Part shown: in pieces, positions 6,779 through 14,400 of the stretch
Numbering within the stretch: position 1 is the stretch's first letter
Layout: every line of letters begins with the position of its first letter
From: an uncultured Clostridia bacterium
Lineage (GTDB): Bacteria > Bacillota > Clostridia > Christensenellales > CAG-1252
NCBI GenBank assembly: GCA_946626795.1
Contig: CAMOUZ010000013.1
Span: forward strand, 1 to 17,302
Direction: 5' to 3'
DNA: 17,302 nucleotides
Notes under the pieces: generated by a model
The model's database searches: none
What the model was told of the DNA's origin: nothing
Seen by the model: only the letters and a program-made list of their open reading frames with translations
Made by a program: the position numbers and the translations under genes

Positions 6779-9700
6779 TTAATCCTTGTCCTTTAAGGAG
6801 AGGACCGAGCCGTCCGTTTCGATCTCGTTCGCGAGAAGGGCGAGCGCGTCGTCCAGCCTCTTCGTGATGCCGTCGCTCAGCCTGCCGAAACCGAGGAGCT
6901 GAGACAGGAAGCGATACAAGGCGAGCTTATCCACCGAAACGTTCTTTTCAAGCACGGCTCGGATGCCGCTCGCGAGCTCTTCGAGGGCGATCTGCTTGAC
7001 GTCGCGAATGACGGTGGCGTCTTCCGCAGGCACGCGCAGGAGAGGGGTCTCCTTCCCCGCGAGATAAAGGAATTCGCCCTTTCTCTCCATGCCGTAGCGC
7101 TCGGGATAGCTCATCTTCATCAGGTAATCGGAGCGCACGGCGGAGGTGACTTTGTCCTTGCCGAAGAGGAAACAAATGCGCTTCAAAAGCCATTCTTCTT
7201 GCACGGGGGATTCCGTCTCCACGATGGTCTTCACGACGCCCGCCACGTCTCCGCGGCATTTCTTCATCGCTTGGAATTCGCTGACGAGAGTATAGGTCGG
7301 GAATTCAAAGCGCTCTTCGATCGCGGTCTCCTCGAAAGAGGGCGCCGCGGGTTCTTCCTTGGGCAGGACGGGCGCTTCGCCCGCGCTTTCCGCCGCTTGT
7401 TTTACGGCGGCGAGGAGACGCTCTTTCTCCGTTTTATTATTGCGCACCCATTCCGTGGACCAAAGACGATAGAAATGCCAGCCCATTCTTTCCAGCACGC
7501 CCTGGCGCAGCCTGTCGCGGTCGCGCGTGTCCTTGATGGCGTGATAATTCTCTCCGTCGAATTCGATGGCGAGGATGAAGCGATCGCTCCCGGGAGCCTT
7601 CACGGCGAGATCCACCTTGAAGGCGGAGAAACCGACTTTTGCTTCCGCTTCATAGCCGTTTGCGATGAGGAATTCCTTGACGTCTTTCTCGAAATTCGCG
7701 CTCTTTTCCGCGGCTCTTTCGCCGAGCTCCAAGACGGAAGCTCCCTTTTCCGCATAGTCGAGATAGGCGCCGAGCAGTCTTGCGCCGCGGGACGCCGTGC
7801 GCTTCGGGTCGATGTCATAGCCGTGCATCGAGGTGAGGAGGACGATATTGCATTTCGCTCTCGTGATGGCGACGTTCAGTCTGCGTTCGCCGCCCATCTT
7901 ATTGATCGGACCGAAATTCAGAAGGAGTTTGCCGTCCGTGCCTTTTCCGTACGCCACGCTGAAAAGGATGGTGTCGCGCTCGTCGCCCTGTACGGTTTCG
8001 AGGTTTTTCACGAAGAAGGGTTCTTCACGATCGGACTTAAAGAATTCCTCCTTGGAAGGATCTTTCTGCCTGCGCTCTGTGATGAGCCTGTCGATGAGGT
8101 TTTGTTGCGAGATGCTGAATGCGACGACGCCGAGGCTCCGCTCGGGGTATTTCTCGATATGCTCGAAGACGAGATCCACCATCTTCTCCGCTTCCGCGCG
8201 GTTCGTCCTCGTCCTGCGGTCGAAGACGCCGTCCACATAGACGTAGTCCACACCCACGCCCGGCGCGTCTTCCAAAGAAGACGGGAAAGTGACGAGATCA
8301 TTTTCGTAGAAATGCTTGTTCGAGAAGGAGATGAGCTGCTCGAAACGGCTTCTGTAATGCCATTTCAAGCGAAGCTGCGGGAAGACCGTGGCGCAAAGGT
8401 CGAGGATGGACTCGAAATCCGCGACGTCGTCCTCCTCCGCCTCTTCTTCTTCCGCGAGAGTATTGGAGGTGAAGAAATTGCTCGGGGGCATTTGCTTGGA
8501 GTCGCCCACGACGATGAGCTGTTTGCCTCGATAGATCGAGCAAACGGCATCTTGCGGGAAGATCTGCGAAGCCTCGTCGAAGATGACGACGTCGAAGGTG
8601 AATCCCGCGCCGAGGAAAGTGCTCACGCTGAGGGGAGACATCAGGAAGCAGGGCTTTAAGGTCTGCGCCAGCTCGCGGATCTCGGAGAGGAGAGCGCGAA
8701 TGCTCTTTTGCCTGCGCTTCTTCTCGCCTTCGCGCAGAAGGATGGAGACGGCGCTCCCTTGTGCGATGAGGTCGAGGGAGGGACGCTCCGCCGAGAGCTT
8801 CGCTTTGATGAGCGCTTTGTTGATCTCGAAAGTGAGAAGATCCTTTTTGCGGAATTCCGCCACGGCTTGGTCGTGCGGGATGCGCGTCAGAGAGGAGAGG
8901 ATGGGCGAGGAGCGCAGGAGGACGTCGATCCATTGCGCGAAGAAGGCTTTGCGGTGCGCGGAGATCAGCTTGTCTGCGGGCACTTCCTTGTCCAAAGCAA
9001 AATTCAGATAAGAGAGGAGATCCTCTTTGCGGATGTCTTCGATCAAGGTGCGGAAAACGAGCCAATTATCCAGCTCCTCGATATTGTCGTTGCAGTTTCT
9101 GAGCTTCGGGATGATGAGGGCGAGCGCGGCCTCTTCGATATCGTATTCCTCAGCGTCGAAACGGGCGGCGAGAGAGGCTTCGTGGCTGTCCTTTAAGGCG
9201 GCGGCGAGGTCTTCTTTGTAATCATAGAAGGTGTCTTTTAAGGAGAAGAAAGTCTCCTTATCCATCTTTTTGAGGTCGCCGAGTTCGAGACCGCTGTCGA
9301 GAAGGATTTGCAAGTCGTCGAGATCTTTCAGAAGCCTGCCGAAGTTCGTGGTGACCCCCGTATATCCCTCCTCCGAGAGGAGGGTTTTCACGCGGCTTTC
9401 GTCCGCGAGGAAGTCGTCGCAGAAGTCCGCGTGTTTCGCGAGAACGGCGGTCGTATGCAGAGCGGTCTTGTAATCCGGCTTTTTGCCGTCTTTGCGGCAG
9501 GCGGCGAGGTCTTGGATGATCGCCTTATAGTCGGAGGAGAAGAGCCGTTTCAGTCCGCTGCCGTATTTAAAGGAAAGGTCGGCGTGATATTTCGCGCCGG
9601 GTTTGTCATAGATCTCGGAGGTGTAGTTCTCGTCGAGGACCTTTCTCCTTGCGAGGATCTCGTCTGCGGCTTCCGCCATCTTTTTGAGATAAGGAAGCGC

Positions 9701-11335
9701 CTTTTTCAAGGTCTTTTTGTCCAAGAGGGCGGGAGTGAGGAAGGGGCTGTCCGCCGCGAGGGTGAAGAGGGTATGGCAGAGATGAGCTTCGCGGAAATTC
9801 CGAAGAAGGACGGAGCGCTCCTTCACCAGCCTGTCGGCGACCTCTTTCAGACGTTCCGCGCTCTCGGTCACGCGGCGGAAGTCCTCGCGCACGCGGATCT
9901 TATTCTCATAAGAGCCGTCGGGATCCACATAACCGTACCAAATGTTATTGCGATAGTCGTAGCCGATGGAGTCGATGTATTCGACGTAACGTTCGAGATA
10001 GGTGTCCGCCTTGCGGAGATATTCTTCGCCCTTCTTTTGGATGTCCGCGATCGCGAAGTCGAGGGTGGGCGCGCTCCTTTCGGCAGCTGCCGCCTCGTAA
10101 AGATCATAGATGCTCTTTTCCACGAGGGGACGCAGGCGATGCAGTTCTTCGGCGTAAGCGTCGAGCTCCGCTTTCGCTTTTTCGCGCGCTTCGATCTCGC
10201 CTTTCGCGCGGCCGGAGACGGCGCTCTTGGGCAGTTTTAAGGTGCGGCAGAGTTCGTCGATGACCTCTTTCTTGTTCGCACGATAGCTGTGGAGTGCGAG
10301 GCAAAATTCCTCCAAGCCGAGTTTTTTCAGCTTGTCATAGACCACGTTCAAAGCGGCGCGTTTCTCCGAGACGAAGAGGACTTTCTTTCCTTTGGCGAGA
10401 CATTCCGCGATCATATTCGTGATGGATTGGCTCTTACCCGTGCCGGGAGGGCCTTGCAGAACGAAGCTCTTTCCGCTCTGCGCCATCAAGATGGCTTGGT
10501 TTTGACTGGAATCCGCGTCCACGACGTTATGCAGTTCGGCGGGCGCGTCGGGAGCGTCCTCTTCTTTGAGGGCGGGCAGATTGAGCAGGGCGCGGATATT
10601 CGGATTCTCCAAGATCGTGGCGGCATTCTCTTTGAGATCTTTATACATATTGATCTTCATAAAGGAGAAGAGTCCCACCTTGCATTCCGTTTGGACGGAC
10701 CATCCGAGTCCTTCCACGAGTTTCAGCACCTTGTCGTAGTATTCTTCCACGGGCGCTTCTTCGTCGTAAGCGGGGATCACGATGCCGTATTCGCTTTGAA
10801 GTTTATAAGCGAAAGTGGGATTGATGGTGATATCGGCGGCGATATTCAGGAAATAAGGGGTGGTGGCGGATTCTTTTTCGATGGAGACGGGGGCAAGCAG
10901 GATCGGTGCGTGCAAGAGATGCTCTTTGTCATCCTTCTCCGTCCATTCGATGAAGCCGAAAGCGACGTAGGCGATATTCACGCCCGCTTCTTCCATCGCG
11001 GAGTCCGCTCTTTTCTTGACGTTCTTCAAGGCGGTGTAAGGCTTCCCGTCCACGTTGTAAGCGAGGGCGATATTGTTCTTTTTGAGTTTGGACTCGTATT
11101 TCGCGAGATACTCCTCTTTGGAGAGGGCTTTCCCGCCCGCTTCCTCGTCGATCTTCGGATCGAGGATCTCGAAGCGCGCGGATTTCTCGCTGCGGTCGAG
11201 AATGGTCGCGAAGTCCGGGAAGAGCAGCTCGACGGTGGAGGTCTTCGTGTCCTTGAAATTGATGAGGTTATTTCCCTTTCCCGTGTCGAGAAGGAGTTCC
11301 GCCCATTTATTCAAACGTTCATTTTCCATTTCCAT
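6779..11335 (-). CDS. DUF4011 / SF1 helicase / Vsr-like nuclease / DUF3320 fusion, probable defence protein
   Basis: This is a single intact 1518-aa frame. Residues 1 to about 270 match DUF4011 (RLNKWAELLLDTGKGNNLIN near the start). The helicase begins with a Q-motif-like DSSQNQA (275-281) and Walker A GPPGTGKS (295-302), then a long helical insert (about 380-860). It resumes with FDEASQ (motif II, Asp920-Glu921), GDSKQMPP (944-951), WHYRSRFEQL and ERRLNVAITRAK (1150-1161). A Vsr/REase_MTES-like nuclease follows, with FKVDLAV (Asp1242), IEFDG (Glu1258, Asp1260) and RMGWHFYRLWSTEW. A DUF3320-like segment lies near 1365-1410, then a helical tail. AAGGGG (11343-11348) sits seven bases before the ATG. 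The family is known as large single-gene putative anti-phage or anti-plasmid proteins; defence is inferred here, not shown. A general repair role is the main alternative. Confidence 0.88.
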   Translation of the reverse strand: MEMENERLNKWAELLLDTGKGNNLINFKDTKTSTVELLFPDFATILDRSEKSARFEILDPKIDEEAGGKALSKEEYLAKYESKLKKNNIALAYNVDGKPYTALKNVKKRADSAMEEAGVNIAYVAFGFIEWTEKDDKEHLLHAPILLAPVSIEKESATTPYFLNIAADITINPTFAYKLQSEYGIVIPAYDEEAPVEEYYDKVLKLVEGLGWSVQTECKVGLFSFMKINMYKDLKENAATILENPNIRALLNLPALKEEDAPDAPAELHNVVDADSSQNQAILMAQSGKSFVLQGPPGTGKSQSITNMIAECLAKGKKVLFVSEKRAALNVVYDKLKKLGLEEFCLALHSYRANKKEVIDELCRTLKLPKSAVSGRAKGEIEAREKAKAELDAYAEELHRLRPLVEKSIYDLYEAAAAERSAPTLDFAIADIQKKGEEYLRKADTYLERYVEYIDSIGYDYRNNIWYGYVDPDGSYENKIRVREDFRRVTESAERLKEVADRLVKERSVLLRNFREAHLCHTLFTLAADSPFLTPALLDKKTLKKALPYLKKMAEAADEILARRKVLDENYTSEIYDKPGAKYHADLSFKYGSGLKRLFSSDYKAIIQDLAACRKDGKKPDYKTALHTTAVLAKHADFCDDFLADESRVKTLLSEEGYTGVTTNFGRLLKDLDDLQILLDSGLELGDLKKMDKETFFSLKDTFYDYKEDLAAALKDSHEASLAARFDAEEYDIEEAALALIIPKLRNCNDNIEELDNWLVFRTLIEDIRKEDLLSYLNFALDKEVPADKLISAHRKAFFAQWIDVLLRSSPILSSLTRIPHDQAVAEFRKKDLLTFEINKALIKAKLSAERPSLDLIAQGSAVSILLREGEKKRRQKSIRALLSEIRELAQTLKPCFLMSPLSVSTFLGAGFTFDVVIFDEASQIFPQDAVCSIYRGKQLIVVGDSKQMPPSNFFTSNTLAEEEEAEEDDVADFESILDLCATVFPQLRLKWHYRSRFEQLISFSNKHFYENDLVTFPSSLEDAPGVGVDYVYVDGVFDRRTRTNRAEAEKMVDLVFEHIEKYPERSLGVVAFSISQQNLIDRLITERRQKDPSKEEFFKSDREEPFFVKNLETVQGDERDTILFSVAYGKGTDGKLLLNFGPINKMGGERRLNVAITRAKCNIVLLTSMHGYDIDPKRTASRGARLLGAYLDYAEKGASVLELGERAAEKSANFEKDVKEFLIANGYEAEAKVGFSAFKVDLAVKAPGSDRFILAIEFDGENYHAIKDTRDRDRLRQGVLERMGWHFYRLWSTEWVRNNKTEKERLLAAVKQAAESAGEAPVLPKEEPAAPSFEETAIEERFEFPTYTLVSEFQAMKKCRGDVAGVVKTIVETESPVQEEWLLKRICFLFGKDKVTSAVRSDYLMKMSYPERYGMERKGEFLYLAGKETPLLRVPAEDATVIRDVKQIALEELASGIRAVLEKNVSVDKLALYRFLSQLLGFGRLSDGITKRLDDALALLANEIETDGSVLSLKDKD

Positions 11336-11350
11336 AGTTTTTCCCCTTAT

Positions 11351-11368
11351 AGCTTTTATCGTAAAGCT
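11351..11368 (-). other. Small stem-loop in the leader of the helicase-nuclease gene
   Basis: AGCTTT (11351-11356) and AAAGCT (11363-11368) form a 6-bp stem with a 6-nt loop, just upstream of the ribosome binding site on the minus strand. The stem is AT-rich and weak. It lacks a U-tract, so I do not call it a terminator. It may simply be part of a structured leader. Confidence 0.25.
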
Positions 11369-11376
11369 TGTAATTC

Positions 11377-11390
11377 ATATGATATCATAT
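11377..11390. promoter_or_regulatory. Perfect 14-bp palindrome overlapping the predicted -10 box
   Basis: ATATGATATCATAT reads the same on both strands and covers the predicted -10 element of the helicase-nuclease gene. A symmetric site in this place could be an operator for a dimeric repressor. It is AT-only apart from one G and one C and no regulator gene is nearby, so chance or simple promoter composition is also possible. Confidence 0.3.
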
Positions 11391-11408
11391 CTTTTCCGAA
11401 GAAGACAA
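11379..11408 (-). promoter_or_regulatory. Candidate sigma70-type promoter of the helicase-nuclease gene
   Basis: On the minus strand, TTGTCT (11408-11403, 4 of 6 matches to TTGACA) is followed after 18 bases by TATCAT (11384-11379, 5 of 6 matches to TATAAT). The expected start point would be near 11372, giving a leader of about 36 bases. A competing reading uses TTTACA (11417-11412) with a 17-base spacer, but its -10 would be the poor AAAGAT. The region lies in the 102-base gap after the stop of the upstream giant gene, so read-through from that gene is the alternative. Confidence 0.45.
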
Positions 11409-11437
11409 TCCTGTAAAGAAAATACGTCACCTTGGGA

Positions 11438-14400
11438 TCAGTCGGTCTCCGACCAGGTCGCTTTCTTGTCCAAGGCGAGGAATTTCTGACGAATGACGTA
11501 TGCCCATTCGGTGTATCCCGCTTGGTTGAGGTGCATCGAATCGAAGAAGGAGGTCTTGCCGTAATAGGTCGTCTTATCGTAAGCCTTCGTCGTGCTGTTG
11601 TAATTGAAGTCATAGCCGCTTCCGCCCGAGTACGCCATATGATAGGTCGTGTCAAGGGCGATGGTAGTGAGCCAATTATAACCATTCGCGTAGGACGCCA
11701 TGGAATTATTAAAGGAGGTGACGTTGCTTTCCGTCAGCTGATTGCTCCCGCTGATCGCGAGAGGCACTTTATTGATCAGCACGTAATATACTTTGGCGTT
11801 CGGGAGCTTCGTGTGGATCTGCTGGATGAGGGCTTTTACGTCGGTCAAGGTGTTTGCCACCGTCTTTCCGCCTTTAAGGTCATTCACGCCCACGAAGAGG
11901 ATGATCGCGCGCGGATTATAGGCATAGATGAGGCGCTCCGCGAGCCCGCCGTCCTTGCTCCAATCGGTGGAGACGGTGCCGCCGATGCCCACGTCCGCGA
12001 TCTCGATGCCCTTCATATCTTGACTGTACGTTTCCCATTTCTCCATGGAAGAGGAGCCCGCGAGGAGCACGCTGTGCGGATCGACGGATATATTTTTCCA
12101 GAGATTGCGCGAATAGGCGTTTCTCGTGGCTTCGTTCAAACCGGCGCTGTCCTTTCTTTTGACCGTGATGGTGCTGGTGGTGAGAGAAGAAGCGCCGCTC
12201 TCGATGTATTTGATGGTCAAGGTGCCGTAGGTGCCCGTGGAAGAGGCGTTCGACGTGACGTCTATGCTCTGCGCGTACGTTGCGGAGAGGATCTGTCCCA
12301 CGTTCACGATGGATGCGAAGAGGGGGGAGACGTCGGAGGCGTATTTTTGGAGCTGTTTGATCGCCGTGAGGTTGTAATTGATCGTGGTGCTGGATTTCAC
12401 CTCTTCGCCCATCAAGAGGATGGAGGTGGAGCCCGAAGTCGAAGCCACGCGGTAGGTCGCGTTGTCCGTGACCGCATAGGTATTCGATGTCCCCAGCGAG
12501 ACGGAGGAAACCCCGACGTTTGCATAGCTTGCGGAAACGGTAAATTTCGTGACGCGCCACTTATTGAAGATCAAGGTGTAAGATTGGGTCGCCGAGGAAT
12601 AAAGGACGTAGGTGCCCGTGGCGACCATATGATCGCCGTTATAGAGGGTCACGACGGCTTGCGCGGTGGCGGAGCCGCTCTTATTCTGTAAGGTGAAAGA
12701 CATCGCGTCGGCATAGCCTGCGGAGAAGTTTTTCGACGTGCTGCCTCCCGCGGATACGGTGAAGTTTCCGCCGCTGTAACTTGCGGCGCTTCCGAGATCC
12801 GGCGAGACGTAAGAGAGCGTCACGTCGTCTATGTAGAAATAGCAATACGTGCTGTCGCTGCCCGTGGAACCATAGACCTCGAAACGGATGGCGGAGACTT
12901 CGATGGGATCAAAGCCGGTGTAAGAGACGGTCTTGAAGACTTTGTTCGAATTGTTCGTGCCGGTGGATTCGGAGCGGATGAATTTATTCGTCGCGCCCGC
13001 AAGATAATGGACGCAACCGTCCGTGTCGATGAGGGAGATCTTGTACCAAATGTCGTATGCCGTATAATAGTTTCCGATGCGGACGCTGAATGTATTGACC
13101 AAACCGAAATTGCTGTTTGATCCCCTATACGTGAAGCGATTCTTCGTCGTGGAGGAACTGAAATTCACCACGCGGCTCGTATCGCCCGCGCGGCTGTTCA
13201 TTTGATTGGAGGTCTCCCCCCAGCTTTCGTTCGATGCGTTCCAATATTCCTGCGTCCAATTCGAGGCGTCGGTGCTTCCGTTCGCGGTGGAATAAGGACT
13301 GTTCGCCGTTTGGTCCTCGAAGGTCAGGGTGGTGTTTGCCAAGGAGAGGGTTTTCGGTGCGCTTTTCGTTTGATTGGATCCGCTGTAATAGAGGTTTGAG
13401 GAGGCGTCGTAGCCGCCGATTGCTTGTACGGTTACGCTGTGACTTCCCGCCGTACGGCTCTTGATTTCGTATTCCGAGAGCGTGGTCACGGCATAGCTTC
13501 CGCTGTCCTCCTTCACTTTCACGCTCTTTGCGGACGCCACCCAATGCGCCGTGATGCCTTTGAAGGTGACGGAGGAAAGGGAGACGGGTGTGGTGTAATA
13601 AGAGACGGAAGCTTTATCACTGCTTACGTAAGCGGAACCTTCCGCCGCCACGGCGCTGGCATAGAAGGTGTGTCTTCCCGTCGAAGAAGAGTAAGACGCG
13701 GAACGCGACGTTTGTGAGCTTGCTGTACCGCTGTCCGTATAGACGGAATAAGAATCGGCGTGCGAGACGGCGCTCCACGAGATGGAAGAGTCCCCTTTCG
13801 TCAAGGAAGGAGCGGCGAGCTTGGAGACGGTCACGGTGGTGGATTTCGTGATGCTGTTCGCGGCGTAATAATAGACGTTCGAGGCGAAGGAACTTTCGGC
13901 GGTGACTTCGATCGTGTAAGAACCTTCGGCTTGCGGAATGCCCGTGTAGCGATATCCGCCGGCGCTGTGCGTTACGTCGGAGGAAGAGGCGGCGGTGCCC
14001 ATCGATTCGTTGTTCTTATAGATGAAGATGTGGTCGTCCGCCGCCGTCGCCGTCCAAGAGACGATGAGCGCGTCTTTGGAGAGGTCGGAGAGGGCGAGTG
14101 CCTTCGTTTCGTAAGAATAGGTGGCGGCTGTGCTTTCCAGCACGGTGTCATTCGTAGAGACCGCTTTTACCGTCACGGAGTGATTCCCCGTCGCGTTGGA
14201 TAATGCAACGGAACGGAGCGTTGTCGAGGTTTCATCTCCGCCGTCGACGCTTACTTTATAGGACGAAGCGCTGCTGACGGAATTCCAAGTAACGCCCGAA
14301 AGCGAGGCGGAAAGGAAGGGCGCCGCGAGCCGCGAGAAGGTGACACTCGTCGTCCTCGTCGTGGGGTTCGCCGTGTAGTAGTAGATCGCATTTTCGACGT

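Noticed and set aside
7199..8659. Plus-strand frame (486 aa) opposite the helicase-nuclease gene
   Set aside because: It is the antisense shadow of conserved helicase and nuclease motifs, with no ribosome binding site and no recognisable fold.
11336..11437. Terminator of the giant repeat gene
   Set aside because: The only hairpin in this gap is a weak AT-rich 6-bp stem without a T-run and lies downstream of the likely promoter for the next gene, so I could not support a terminator.
11432..12691. Plus-strand frame (419 aa) opposite the SGNH region
   Set aside because: It mirrors the SGNH-coding frame, whose catalytic blocks are clearly on the minus strand; the sequence is charged and low in meaning.
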